This document shows, piece by piece, positions 28,642 to 38,874 of a stretch of 64,000 bases of DNA (its first letter is position 1; every line of letters begins with the position of its first letter). The notes under the pieces are model-generated. The model was not told where the DNA came from. It did not search any database and saw only the letters and a list, made by a program, of their open reading frames with translations. Made by a program: the position numbers and the translations under genes. Source of the stretch: F22 sp963675625 (lineage in GTDB: Bacteria > Bacteroidota > Bacteroidia > Bacteroidales > Bacteroidaceae); contig OY776497.1 of the NCBI GenBank assembly GCA_963675625.1, positions 2,046,001 to 2,110,000 on the forward strand, read 5' to 3'.

Positions 28642-31509
28642 ATGAAGCAAATTAAACACATGGGTTTTGCAGAGCGTCATATTGGAGTCAATTCTACTGA
28701 AGCAGAACACATGCTTCGTATAATTGGTGCTGAAAATATGGATGAATTTGTGAAGCAAACTATTCCACAAGATATCTTATTGAAAGAAGATATACAACTT
28801 CCACCTGCTATGAGTGAATCAGAATATGCTACTCATATTAAAAAGTTGGGACAAAAAAATCAATCTTTTACGTCTTTGATAGGACAAGGATGGTATGGAA
28901 CAATTACACCACCTGTCATTCAACGTAATGTGCTAGAAAATCCAGTATGGTATACTAGCTACACACCATATCAGGCCGAAATTTCTCAAGGACGTCTTGA
29001 GGCATTAATGAACTTTCAGACAATGGTTTCGGATTTAACTGGTATGGAACTTTCTAATTGTTCGTTGTTGGATGAAGCTACTGCGGCAGCTGAAGCTGTA
29101 ACGATGATGATGAATATGCGTAACAGAAAACAAGTAAAGCAAGGATTACATACTATTTTAGTAGATAAGCATATTTTTCCTGAAATTTTGGCTGTAATGT
29201 ACACACGTGCCATTCCTCAAGGTGTTTTATTGGAAGTTGTTGATATTTCTCAAACAGAATTTTCTGATGAACACATAGGAGTTATAGTGCAGTATCCTAA
29301 TAGTGATGGTGCAGTGGTTGATTATTCAGGACTAGCTTTCCGTGCTCATGAAATTGGTGCTCAAGTTGCTGTTATTGCGGATATTCTGGCTTTGACTTTG
29401 TTAACACCACCTGGGGAATGGGGGGCAGATATTGTAGTTGGCAGCACCCAACGTATGGGAATTCCCCGTTTTTTTGGAGGACCATCTGCTGCTTTTTTGG
29501 CAGCTCCTTTGTCAGCGAAACGTATGGTGCCAGGACGTATTATTGGTTTAAGCGTAGATACTCACGAAAAAACTTGCTATCGAATGGCACTGCAAACACG
29601 TGAACAACATATTAAGCGTGAGCGAGCAACCTCCAATATCTGTACTGCTCAGGCATTATTGGCTACAATGGCTAGTTTTTATGCTATATATCACGGACCA
29701 AAAGGATTGGCAGCTATTGCACAGCGCATTCATTCTATAACTGTGCGATTATTAGCTGGCTTGAAAGATGTTGGTTATAAGCCTGTTAGTGAATATGTGT
29801 TTGATACAGTGCGTCTTGAATTACCTAATTTTGTAAAAGTGAAGGAATTGCAAGAATTAGCATTGAATAAGCATATTAACTTGCGTTATTTTGAAAATGG
29901 CGATGTGGGCTTTTCTATTGATGAACAAGTTACAGAGGAAATCGCTCATCATTTGATGGCTGTTTTTGCACATGCTGCTCACCATGAATGGATACTTCCT
30001 ATAATGACTGATGAAGAGTGCTCACCTTGCCATCCTGATTTGATTCGTACATCTTCTTATTTAACTCATGAAGTGTTTAATTTATATCATAATGAAACTG
30101 AAATGATGAGATATATTAAACGCTTAGAAAGGAAAGATATATCATTAGCTCACAGTATGATCCCACTTGGATCATGTACGATGAAGCTCAATGCAGCGCA
30201 AGAACTTTTGCCAATCTCTCAGCCAGAATGGGCAGATATTCATCCATTAGCTCCAAAAGAACAGACTCAAGGATATCTTGAAATGTTGGCTGATCTTCGG
30301 CATCGTCTTGCTGTCATTATTGGTATGGATGACATAACTGTTCAACCCAATTCTGGAGCTGCGGGAGAGTATACAGGATTACGTATGATTCGGGAATATC
30401 TTAAAAGTAAAGGAGAGGGACATCGAAAATATGTGCTTATACCAGATTCAGCACATGGTACAAACCCAGCGTCTGCCATACAAGCAGGGTATGAAATTTT
30501 ACCGATTAAGTCTGATAATAATGGTAATGTTGATATTGCTGATTTTGATAGATTAGTAGCTCAATATGGTAGTGATATTGCAGCATTTATGATCACATAT
30601 CCCTCTACACATGGCATTTTTGAAGTTGACATTCGTCATATGTGCGATGCCATTCACGAAGCTGGAGGGCAAGTATATATGGATGGAGCAAATATGAATG
30701 GGCAAGCAGGATTGACTTCTCCTGGTTATATTGGTGCCGATGTCTGTCATTTGAATTTACATAAGACATTTGCAATCCCTCATGGTGGAGGTGGCCCAGG
30801 TGTTGGTGCTGTAGGCGTTGAGGAACATTTGATACCTTTTATGCCAACTCATACACAGTGGGGGAATGGTGGTATTCAGGTATCTAGTGCTCCTTATGGT
30901 AGTGCAGGGGTCATGAGTATTACTTATGGCTATCTTTGTATGATGGGGGCTGATGGATTAAAGCGTGCTACACAACAGGCGCTATTAAGCTCTAATTATG
31001 TTGCTAAAGCATTAGAAAATACCTATGGAATTGTATATAGAGGTGTTAATGGTTATGTAGGACACGAACTTATTTTGGAATGCCGCACAGTTGTTGAAAC
31101 GGCTGGTATCACCGTGAGTGATATTGCTAAACGACTAATAGATTATGGTTATCACGCTCCAACCTTATCGTTCCCAGTACCAGGAACTTTAATGATTGAG
31201 CCTACAGAAAGTGAAAGTTTAGCGGAATTAGATCGATTTATTTTGGCTATGCGAGGTATTTGGGAGGAGATTCATCAAGTAGCGTCTGGAGAATTTCCAA
31301 AAGAAGACAATGTGCTTGTCAATGCCCCACACCCAGAATATGAGGCCGTAGCTAATTACTGGTCTCATCCGTATTCAAGAGAACAGGCCGTATATCCAAA
31401 TGAAGAAGTGCGCACCAATAAGTTCTGGGTTAATGTATCTCGTATTGATAATACTTTAGGAGATAGACACTTAGTACCAACTCGTTACGGACGCCTAGAA
31501 TATACATAG
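28642..31509 (+). CDS. gcvP: Glycine dehydrogenase (aminomethyl-transferring), P protein, fused type
   Basis: 955 residues, the length of the single-chain P protein that in other bacteria is split into two subunits. With pyridoxal phosphate it decarboxylates glycine and passes the aminomethyl group to the lipoylated H protein. Seen: N-terminal FAERHIGVN, SLIGQGWYGT, EISQGRLEALMNFQTM, HSMIPLGSCTMKLNA, and the cofactor lysine at about 708 in LNLHKTFAIPHGGGGPGVG. It is a single-gene unit ending in a good terminator. The 168-base leader shows no exact -7 box (a TATACTTTA is near 28601) and no recognisable glycine riboswitch. Confidence 0.97.
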   Translation: MKQIKHMGFAERHIGVNSTEAEHMLRIIGAENMDEFVKQTIPQDILLKEDIQLPPAMSESEYATHIKKLGQKNQSFTSLIGQGWYGTITPPVIQRNVLENPVWYTSYTPYQAEISQGRLEALMNFQTMVSDLTGMELSNCSLLDEATAAAEAVTMMMNMRNRKQVKQGLHTILVDKHIFPEILAVMYTRAIPQGVLLEVVDISQTEFSDEHIGVIVQYPNSDGAVVDYSGLAFRAHEIGAQVAVIADILALTLLTPPGEWGADIVVGSTQRMGIPRFFGGPSAAFLAAPLSAKRMVPGRIIGLSVDTHEKTCYRMALQTREQHIKRERATSNICTAQALLATMASFYAIYHGPKGLAAIAQRIHSITVRLLAGLKDVGYKPVSEYVFDTVRLELPNFVKVKELQELALNKHINLRYFENGDVGFSIDEQVTEEIAHHLMAVFAHAAHHEWILPIMTDEECSPCHPDLIRTSSYLTHEVFNLYHNETEMMRYIKRLERKDISLAHSMIPLGSCTMKLNAAQELLPISQPEWADIHPLAPKEQTQGYLEMLADLRHRLAVIIGMDDITVQPNSGAAGEYTGLRMIREYLKSKGEGHRKYVLIPDSAHGTNPASAIQAGYEILPIKSDNNGNVDIADFDRLVAQYGSDIAAFMITYPSTHGIFEVDIRHMCDAIHEAGGQVYMDGANMNGQAGLTSPGYIGADVCHLNLHKTFAIPHGGGGPGVGAVGVEEHLIPFMPTHTQWGNGGIQVSSAPYGSAGVMSITYGYLCMMGADGLKRATQQALLSSNYVAKALENTYGIVYRGVNGYVGHELILECRTVVETAGITVSDIAKRLIDYGYHAPTLSFPVPGTLMIEPTESESLAELDRFILAMRGIWEEIHQVASGEFPKEDNVLVNAPHPEYEAVANYWSHPYSREQAVYPNEEVRTNKFWVNVSRIDNTLGDRHLVPTRYGRLEYT

Positions 31510-31520
31510 ATAATATTATT

Positions 31521-31557
31521 AAGGGAGTTAGCAAAAGTGAACTAACTCCCTTTTTTT
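31521..31557 (+). terminator. gcvP terminator
   Basis: AAGGGAGTTAG pairs with CTAACTCCCTT (11 bp, 10-base loop), followed by a T-run. It starts 11 bases after the gcvP stop. Confidence 0.88.
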
Positions 31558-31683
31558 ATTGACATATAAACTCCACTGCTTGATGATAAAGTATATAAAC
31601 GTTAAATCTTTTGTAAGCGATTAGTTAGAGTTAAGTTATTATTATACGTCTTTCATCTTTTATTTTTCTTGGTGCTATTTTTT

Positions 31684-31714
31684 TTTGCCATTGTATGATA
31701 TAGTGGTATCTTTG
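31684..31714 (+). promoter_or_regulatory. Promoter of the hybrid two-component regulator
   Basis: TTTG at 31684-31687 and TATCTTTG at 31707-31714 with a 19-base spacer. Transcription would start near 31721, next to an upstream in-frame ATG at 31722. Confidence 0.7.
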
Positions 31715-31766
31715 CTATAAGATGTATCTTAATCTTATACGACGAAATCAAATTAAACAAAACCTC

Positions 31767-34700
31767 ATGAAAAACTGTCAGACCTTATTGTATATTATAC
31801 TGTTTAATTTGTTGTTCTTAAATGGAATAGCAAAAGATAGGCATTTTGTGTTTCTACAAGAGAGTCATTTATTTTCAGATGAAGAAGTCAATTCTATTTG
31901 TAAAGATGTTAATGGAGTCTTGTGGGTTGGGACTTCTAATGGTTTGAATTGTTTTGATGGTTATGAAATAACGTCATATTATCATGATGAAACGGTGAAA
32001 AATTCGCTGCCAGATAATCATATTATTGATATTTCTTTAGCACCAAATAATATGCTTCTTATAACGACAACAAGGGGATATGCTTTTTTTGATCCGATTA
32101 AAAGATGTGTGATTGATAACTTCGATTTAGAAGTGTACCCTAAGATGTTCTCTATGGATGCAATACAACAATTGTATAGTGATTTAGATAATATTTGGTT
32201 TTGTTTTCAAGGAGCAAAGAATATAAAACGATATAGTTATAGTTCAAAGACATTATACACTTATCCTTTTCCCAAGGAAGATGGGTATATTATTGATAAA
32301 TCTATTGACCATCAAATGTTCTTAACTTCGCAAGGACGAGTCTTATCTTTAGTCGATTCTGCTTTAGTTATTAAAGCAGATTTTTCAAAAGTACGGGATG
32401 TTAGTAATCTGGCAAAATTATATATAGATAAAAATGGCATATACTATTACTATCAACCTGGAAAAAGTGGTGTGATTAGGTACACTCCATCTGTAAAGCA
32501 ATATGATATAATATTAAGTGGATATATTATCAATGATCTATGTTTAGATCATGATGGGGCTCTTTGGGTTGCAACAGATCATACTGGTGTTGTTATTATT
32601 AACCCAGATCATGAAAATGAGAATTACCAAACATCCATAGAACTATTCAATTCTATTCCTCATAATAATGTTTTATGTCTGTTTCAAGATACACAATATG
32701 TAATGTGGTTGGGAGGATATAAGAGGGGAGTATCTTATCATGTAAATATGCAGGCCAATTATGTCAATAATTACCTTAGTACGTTAGGAGGTTTGAGCTA
32801 TATACCAGACGTAACAGCTGTTATGCCGACAAAGACTGGATGTTGGTTGGCCACAAATGAGCATGGACTACTGCTTTACAATCAATTACAACATAAAGTT
32901 GTGAAGGAATATAATACTCAGACTTTGCCTAGTATATCATCCAATGTTGTTGTGAGTCTTTGTGAAGGGGTAAAAAAATCTTTGTGGATTGGCCAATTTT
33001 GGGGAGGGTTAGCATGTCTAAAAAATGGGCAGGTTATTCAGTATCATCATATTCCAGGAGACAGTAATAGTCTATCATGTGAAAATGTATGGGATATATA
33101 TAGAGATGAAAATGATTTGTTGTGGATTGCAACATTAGGTGGAGGTCTTCAGTCTTTTGATCCTGTAAAGCACAGGTTTAAAACCTATAGAATGGAACAA
33201 TATGCTATGTTACCTTCTAATGGATTATACTCTATATGTCCTGGACCTGATGATGTCTTATATATTGGGACTTCTAATGGTGTTTGTGCTTTTCATCGTT
33301 ATACTGAGACTTTTGAATATATTGGTGATGCTCGTTTCAAGGCCCATATGATGAATAGAAGTGATGTTATACAAGTGTACTATGATTCTCGAGGTTTGTT
33401 ATGGATGCTTACACGTACACAGCTTTATGTGTATGATACTAAACAAAAGAAATTAATAGACCTTCCTTTTCTTAAAGAAAGAACTCATTCGAAATTTTCT
33501 TCTATTGCCGAGGATAATGAGAAACGAATGTGTATAGTTTGTGCAGATCAAATTTGGCTTGTTACTGTAAGTCTACAAAAAAAGATTTCCTCTTACTCTT
33601 TTAATCTACGTGCTTGTGGACGTTCCAACTATATTCAAAATAAAGCATTTAATCAAAGATCTATTGCTTTAGATCATTTAGGGCGGTTTTGGATTGGTGG
33701 AGGAAAAGGTGTAACGTGTATAGATCCTAAAAAAATGTATGACTATACAGAACATGTTCAGGTACACCTGAAAGATTTGTTTCTTAAAGGACAGAAAGTG
33801 CTACTTGATAGTGTTTACAATGGAAGAATTATTTTGTCAAAACCTATTTCTGAATTAACGACTTTGACTTTAAATTATAATCAAAATGTTTTTTCTATTT
33901 CCGCATATTCAGATAATATTTTAAATACTTCCGAGCAGCAGTTTGAATATTGGCTTAGTGATGTGCAAGAACAATGGATGCCTATAAAAAAAGGAGTTGA
34001 TGAAGTACATCTTATGAATTTGAAGCCTGGAGATTATATATTTAAATTACGTTTGTATGATCCAACGGGCTATTATAGGAGTAATCAAGTAACAATGAAA
34101 ATTCACATAAACCCTCCAATATGGCTTACATGGTGGGCTTATTGTCTGTATATAATGCTCTTGGGGGCATTAAGTATTGGTGTGGTATGGTTAGTGCGAC
34201 ATCATTTGCACCAAAAGTATCAGATTTTACAATTGTCGTATGCTGCTCAAAAAGAGAAAGAATTGACAAAATTGAAATTACAATTTTTTACTGATATCTC
34301 TCATGAAATACGTACACCATTGTCTTTAATACTAGGTCCATTGCAACGTTGTATACAATCCAATGATCTGGATAACGTAAAAAGGCAAATGGGAGTAATG
34401 CAACAGCATGGGATGTACCTGATGAATTTGGTAAATCAAATTTTGGATTATCGGAAAATTGATACATCTGGAACAAAAGTAAATGTAAAATCGCATAATT
34501 TTTCAGAACAGATTTTAGAACTGATTAATAAGTTTGAGTTCGCAATTTCTCAACAAGAAGCTGAATTAAGTTTAGAAGGTCCACAAAATTTGTCTTGTAC
34601 ATATGATAGTGATTTAATTGAGAAAATCCTAACAAATCTCTTGTCTAATGCACTTAAGTATGGTGGTCAAAATGTATCTATACAACTAAATTATGATATA

Positions 34701-35822
34701 GTCGTTCCTGAGAATACCAGCGATCTTCCACAACTAAAGATATTGGTGGTAGATAATGGTCCTGGAATTTCAGTAGAAGATCAGCCATATGTTTTTGATC
34801 GTTTTTTTAGAAACACTGATAAGGTTCAGTCGAATACAAATGTGAAGGGAACTGGTATTGGTTTGTATTTGGTCAAAAAATACGTAGATGCTCTAGGTGG
34901 TGTAATTACTTTGCGTAATAATGAACATGATAATAGTGGGTGTGTATTTGAAATATTTATTCCAGTATCTGTAGAACAACATGAGACACGTATAGAACGT
35001 GTACAAATTTCTTCTAAACAAGCAGTTAAAATGTCTACCTCATTATCGGATGTAGTTGTCACCGTTCATAATGAGTTGGTTCTTATTGTTGATGATGATA
35101 ATGATTTTAGGGAGTATTTGTTGGATACAATGAAGTCTTATTATCATTTAGAATCAGCATGTAATGGTGTAGAGGCGTGGGATATGATCCCAACTTTAAT
35201 GCCCGATATTATTATCTTGGATAAAATGATGCCAAAGATGGATGGAATTCGACTTTGTCAGTTAATAAAAGAAGATATTCGTACGGCACATATTCCTGTT
35301 ATCATGCTTACTGCTTGTATGGATGATGAAAGTCGAATTGAGGGGCTATCTTTAGGAGCAGATGATTATTTGAGTAAACCATTTGATTGGGATGTGCTAA
35401 ATTTAAGAATAGAGTATCTTTTAGATAAAAATCGTTTGCAACAAGAAAAATTTCAATATCGAGCTTATATTGAACCAAGTCGCATGAATCTATCGGCGGC
35501 TGATGAGCTTTTCTTGACGAATGCTTTGAGATATGTACAAGACCATTTGAAAAATGAGGATCTTTCTGTAGAGACATTGAGTAATGAACTTGGAATTAGT
35601 CGTGCACATTTATATAAGAAACTAACATTTATTACTGGTAAATCACCAGTTGAGTTTATTCGTTTAGTACGACTTAAAACTGCAGCACATATGTTGAAAA
35701 TTGGAGAGATGAATGTTTCAGAAGTTGCTTATGCTGTTGGATTCAATACACCTAAATATTTTTCGAAACAATTTAAAGAGGTATATAAAGTGTCACCTTC
35801 TTCTTTTATAAAGGAAAAGTGA
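31767..35822 (+). CDS. Hybrid two-component sensor kinase / AraC-type regulator (HTCS)
   Basis: 1,351 residues from the chosen start. Order: signal peptide about 1-22, a double seven-bladed Reg_prop propeller about 30-670 (repeated GVLWVGTSNGL-type blades), a Y_Y_Y domain about 690-770, a membrane helix about 785-808, HisKA with His846 (DISHEIRTPLS), HATPase about 945-1060 (NLLSNALKYGG, GTGIGLYLVKKY), a receiver with Asp1152 (IILDKMMPKMDG) and a C-terminal AraC helix-turn-helix about 1250-1350. It senses an oligosaccharide in the periplasm and activates the adjacent locus. The frame opens at 31722, but the ATG at 31767 puts the signal peptide at the N-terminus. By position it controls the xyloglucan operon 170 bases downstream. 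Confidence 0.95.
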   Translation: MKNCQTLLYIILFNLLFLNGIAKDRHFVFLQESHLFSDEEVNSICKDVNGVLWVGTSNGLNCFDGYEITSYYHDETVKNSLPDNHIIDISLAPNNMLLITTTRGYAFFDPIKRCVIDNFDLEVYPKMFSMDAIQQLYSDLDNIWFCFQGAKNIKRYSYSSKTLYTYPFPKEDGYIIDKSIDHQMFLTSQGRVLSLVDSALVIKADFSKVRDVSNLAKLYIDKNGIYYYYQPGKSGVIRYTPSVKQYDIILSGYIINDLCLDHDGALWVATDHTGVVIINPDHENENYQTSIELFNSIPHNNVLCLFQDTQYVMWLGGYKRGVSYHVNMQANYVNNYLSTLGGLSYIPDVTAVMPTKTGCWLATNEHGLLLYNQLQHKVVKEYNTQTLPSISSNVVVSLCEGVKKSLWIGQFWGGLACLKNGQVIQYHHIPGDSNSLSCENVWDIYRDENDLLWIATLGGGLQSFDPVKHRFKTYRMEQYAMLPSNGLYSICPGPDDVLYIGTSNGVCAFHRYTETFEYIGDARFKAHMMNRSDVIQVYYDSRGLLWMLTRTQLYVYDTKQKKLIDLPFLKERTHSKFSSIAEDNEKRMCIVCADQIWLVTVSLQKKISSYSFNLRACGRSNYIQNKAFNQRSIALDHLGRFWIGGGKGVTCIDPKKMYDYTEHVQVHLKDLFLKGQKVLLDSVYNGRIILSKPISELTTLTLNYNQNVFSISAYSDNILNTSEQQFEYWLSDVQEQWMPIKKGVDEVHLMNLKPGDYIFKLRLYDPTGYYRSNQVTMKIHINPPIWLTWWAYCLYIMLLGALSIGVVWLVRHHLHQKYQILQLSYAAQKEKELTKLKLQFFTDISHEIRTPLSLILGPLQRCIQSNDLDNVKRQMGVMQQHGMYLMNLVNQILDYRKIDTSGTKVNVKSHNFSEQILELINKFEFAISQQEAELSLEGPQNLSCTYDSDLIEKILTNLLSNALKYGGQNVSIQLNYDIVVPENTSDLPQLKILVVDNGPGISVEDQPYVFDRFFRNTDKVQSNTNVKGTGIGLYLVKKYVDALGGVITLRNNEHDNSGCVFEIFIPVSVEQHETRIERVQISSKQAVKMSTSLSDVVVTVHNELVLIVDDDNDFREYLLDTMKSYYHLESACNGVEAWDMIPTLMPDIIILDKMMPKMDGIRLCQLIKEDIRTAHIPVIMLTACMDDESRIEGLSLGADDYLSKPFDWDVLNLRIEYLLDKNRLQQEKFQYRAYIEPSRMNLSAADELFLTNALRYVQDHLKNEDLSVETLSNELGISRAHLYKKLTFITGKSPVEFIRLVRLKTAAHMLKIGEMNVSEVAYAVGFNTPKYFSKQFKEVYKVSPSSFIKEK

Positions 35823-35846
35823 CAAGGTAGAGATGTTGCATTTTCT

Positions 35847-35889
35847 GGTAACAATTGCTGCATTTATGCGTCATGCAGCATCTATTACC
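35847..35889. repeat. Interrupted inverted repeat upstream of the xyloglucan operon
   Basis: GGTAA...TTACC and, inside it on the same axis, TGCTGCAT...ATGCAGCA around a nine-base loop. There is no T-run, so it is either a weak terminator of the regulator gene or an operator for the operon promoter about 50 bases downstream. Confidence 0.5.
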
Positions 35890-35976
35890 TTAAATGGCAA
35901 CAATTGTGTGACCTATTGTCAATTAGTACTTGAGTTTGTTTTGGTTCCGTTTGTATATATTTGTGTCAAACAATTG
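35850..35976 (+). promoter_or_regulatory. Three AACAATTG repeats, candidate HTCS binding sites
   Basis: Exact copies at 35850-35857, 35899-35906 and 35969-35976. The first two lie upstream of the -33 region and the third just downstream of the -7 box. Assignment to the regulator is inference from position. Confidence 0.35.
35935..35963 (+). promoter_or_regulatory. Promoter of the xyloglucan operon
   Basis: TATATTTG at 35956-35963 is an exact -7 box; TTTG at 35935-35938 gives a 17-base spacer, shorter than the usual 19-21. The suboptimal spacing would fit an activator-dependent promoter. The ATG follows at 35993. Confidence 0.6.
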
Positions 35977-35992
35977 AACCAAATAATTTAGT

Positions 35993-38851
35993 ATGAAAAA
36001 CTTTATTCTTTTAATGTGTACCTGTGGTATTGTAAGCTGCAGTTCGCCTAATGTCCAAAAGATGTCTGACGGAGTCGTGGTACAAATATCTCAAGCTAGT
36101 ACAGGGCAGCCACATGCTGTAAGATTAAAAGCAATATCGGATGATATTATTCGTGTTACCGAATTTCCAACTAATGCAATTAAAGATAGGAATAGCTTAG
36201 TTGTGACCAATCAATCCTTATATACCAATGTTGATATTAACGACAATGATTCTGTAGTGACAGTATCAACAGCTTCACTACAAGCACACGTTAATAAGTA
36301 TTCTGGTTCTGTACGTTTTTCTGATTTGCAGGGTAATACATTGCTTAAAGAGGTGGATAATACTGCTAAATTCACTCCAATTACTGTAGATGGTACGAGT
36401 GGATTCAGCACATATCAACAATTTATGTCTAAAGATGATGAAGCCTTTTGGGGATTAGGACAACATCAATCAGATGAGTTTAATTATAAGGGTAAAAATG
36501 AATCCTTATTTCAATATAATACGAAAGTTTCTATCCCATTTATTCAATCATCAAAGCACTACGGCATTTTGTGGGATAGTTATTCTTTGTGTAGATTTGG
36601 CGTGCCTACAGATTATAAACAGTTAGATGAACTGTTTGAACTTTCTACCCCAAATGGTAAAAAAGGAAGTCTTTTGGCGACTTATACTGCGTCTGCTCGC
36701 CATGATAAACAACGTCTGAGTAGATTAGAGAATCAAATTTATTATGAAGATATTCAAACTATAAAGAATTTACCTTCGCAATTCCCACTTGATGGAGCTG
36801 TTGTAACTTATGATGGTTTTATTGATGCTAAATCATCTGGGAAGTACTTCTTTCAATTGTATTACGCAGGATATGTAAAAGTTGTTGTTGATGGAAAAAT
36901 GGTGGTGCCTGAACGTTGGCGTACGGCATGGAATCCAAATGCTTACCGTTTTCAATTTACGTGTAAAAAAGGCGAAAAGTTACCTCTGCATATTGAATGG
37001 AAGCCTGATGGATCTGTCTCTTACTTAGGGTTGCGTACAGTGCTTCCTAAGTCGGAGGAAGAACAAAATAATCTTTCATTTAGCACTGAAATGGGACAAA
37101 ATATTGACTATTATTTTGTCAAAGGAGATAATGCAGATAGAATTATTTCTGGATATCGTAAATTAACTGGTAAGGCACCCATTATGCCTAAGTGGGCTAT
37201 GGGATTTTGGCAAAGCAGAGAACGATATCGCACTCAAAAGGAACTACTAGGTATATTAAATCATTTTCGAGAAAACCATATTCCGATTGACAATATTGTT
37301 CAAGATTGGAACTATTGGGCAGAGGATGCATGGGGAAGCCATGAATTTGATAAAAATCGTTTCCCATCTCCAAAAGAGATGATTGATTCTGTTCATAAAC
37401 AACATGCTAAATTTATGATTTCAGTATGGCCAAAATTTTATTGTACAACTAAGAACTTCAAAGAATTTGACGAAAAAGGTTTAATGTACAGACAGGCTGT
37501 TAAAGATAGTCTAAGAGATTGGGTTGGGCCAGGGTATGTTGGTTCATTTTATGATGCATACAGCGATGAAGCTAAAAAGATATTTTGGCGTCAAATTCAA
37601 GAACATTTGTATCCATTAGGTATCGATGCTTGGTGGATGGATGCTAGCGAACCTAATGTAAAAGATTGTACAGATATGCCTTATAGGAAGGCCTTATGCG
37701 GGCCAACTGCATTAGGATCATCTACAGAATTTTTTAATGCTTATGCACTAGAAAATGCTAAGGCTATTTATAACGGACAAATGTCGACTGATTCTACTAA
37801 GCGTGTTTTTCTATTGACTAGATCTGGGTTTGCTGGTATACAAAAGTATTCTACCGCAGTATGGAGTGGTGATATAGCATCTAGATGGGAAGATATGAAA
37901 GCTCAAATAACTGCTGGATTGAATTTCTCGTTGGCTGGTGTACCTTATTGGAGTATGGATATTGGTGGTTTTTGTGTTGAAAATCGCTATTCAAGAGCAC
38001 AACAACAATACCTATATTCTGGAGTCGTTAATGAGGATTTAAAAGAATGGCGTGAACTGAATTCTAGATGGTATCAATTTGGTGCGTTTGTCCCATTGTT
38101 TAGAGCGCATGGACAATTTCCGTATCGTGAAATATGGCAGATTGCACCTAAGGGAAGTGAAACGTATCAAGGTATTCTTTATTATATGAAACTTAGATAC
38201 AAATTAATGCCATATATATACTCACTTGCAGCTAAGACGTATTATGATGATTATACATTGATGCGAGCATTGGTTATGGACTTCCCTGATGACAAGGAAA
38301 CCTATGATATTCATACACAGTTTAGTTTTGGACCTTCTTTAATGGCTTGCCCTGTATATACGTATGGCCAACGACGTCGTTCAGTATATTTACCTGAAAA
38401 TCGCGGATGGTATAACTTATATGATGGTAAGTATAACCAAGGGGGGCAAACTATAATGGCTGATGCTCCGATGACAAAAATGCCTGTTTTTGTACCAGCT
38501 GGATCAATAATCCCTATGGGGCGTGATATGGAATATACAAACCAATACGCAGATGATTTATTAGATTTGTGGGTGTATCAGGGTTGTAATGGTGAATTTA
38601 CTTATTACAATGATGAGGGTAGTAACTTAGATTATTTACATGGACATTATACTAAGATTCATATCAGTTATGATGACAAAAAGCAAAAAATAATTTTGGG
38701 CGAAACTAATGGAAAATGGAATAAGCAGCCTAAGTTAATGTCTATTCGTATACATTATGTAACCCCTAACTCTCCTTCAGGAATTGATGTGCTATCTAGT
38801 AAAGTCAAGAAAGTTGAGTATAAGGGAACTCGTCTAGAAATACAATTGTAA
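35993..38851 (+). CDS. GH31 alpha-xylosidase with PA14 insert (lipoprotein)
   Basis: 952 residues. A lipobox gives Cys16, with no acidic export signal after it, so it is probably periplasm-facing. An N-terminal beta domain is interrupted by a PA14-like domain at about 260-355 (FIDAKSSGKYFFQLYYAGYV, then KVVVDG), as in characterised xyloglucan alpha-xylosidases. The GH31 barrel follows with nucleophile Asp550 (WWMDASEPN) and acid/base Asp627 (WSGDIASRW), then C-terminal beta domains. It should remove alpha-1,6-xylose from the non-reducing end of xyloglucan oligosaccharides. The PA14 insert and its neighbours favour this over a starch alpha-glucosidase. First gene of the nine-gene operon; the next starts 23 bases after its stop. 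Confidence 0.88.
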   Translation: MKNFILLMCTCGIVSCSSPNVQKMSDGVVVQISQASTGQPHAVRLKAISDDIIRVTEFPTNAIKDRNSLVVTNQSLYTNVDINDNDSVVTVSTASLQAHVNKYSGSVRFSDLQGNTLLKEVDNTAKFTPITVDGTSGFSTYQQFMSKDDEAFWGLGQHQSDEFNYKGKNESLFQYNTKVSIPFIQSSKHYGILWDSYSLCRFGVPTDYKQLDELFELSTPNGKKGSLLATYTASARHDKQRLSRLENQIYYEDIQTIKNLPSQFPLDGAVVTYDGFIDAKSSGKYFFQLYYAGYVKVVVDGKMVVPERWRTAWNPNAYRFQFTCKKGEKLPLHIEWKPDGSVSYLGLRTVLPKSEEEQNNLSFSTEMGQNIDYYFVKGDNADRIISGYRKLTGKAPIMPKWAMGFWQSRERYRTQKELLGILNHFRENHIPIDNIVQDWNYWAEDAWGSHEFDKNRFPSPKEMIDSVHKQHAKFMISVWPKFYCTTKNFKEFDEKGLMYRQAVKDSLRDWVGPGYVGSFYDAYSDEAKKIFWRQIQEHLYPLGIDAWWMDASEPNVKDCTDMPYRKALCGPTALGSSTEFFNAYALENAKAIYNGQMSTDSTKRVFLLTRSGFAGIQKYSTAVWSGDIASRWEDMKAQITAGLNFSLAGVPYWSMDIGGFCVENRYSRAQQQYLYSGVVNEDLKEWRELNSRWYQFGAFVPLFRAHGQFPYREIWQIAPKGSETYQGILYYMKLRYKLMPYIYSLAAKTYYDDYTLMRALVMDFPDDKETYDIHTQFSFGPSLMACPVYTYGQRRRSVYLPENRGWYNLYDGKYNQGGQTIMADAPMTKMPVFVPAGSIIPMGRDMEYTNQYADDLLDLWVYQGCNGEFTYYNDEGSNLDYLHGHYTKIHISYDDKKQKIILGETNGKWNKQPKLMSIRIHYVTPNSPSGIDVLSSKVKKVEYKGTRLEIQL

Positions 38852-38874
38852 AGTCTATTTCTAATCAAAAGTTA

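Noticed and set aside
31722..31766. Upstream ATG of the hybrid regulator as a leaderless start
   Set aside because: It sits at the predicted transcription start and is possible, but it adds 15 polar residues before a good signal peptide, so the downstream ATG is preferred.
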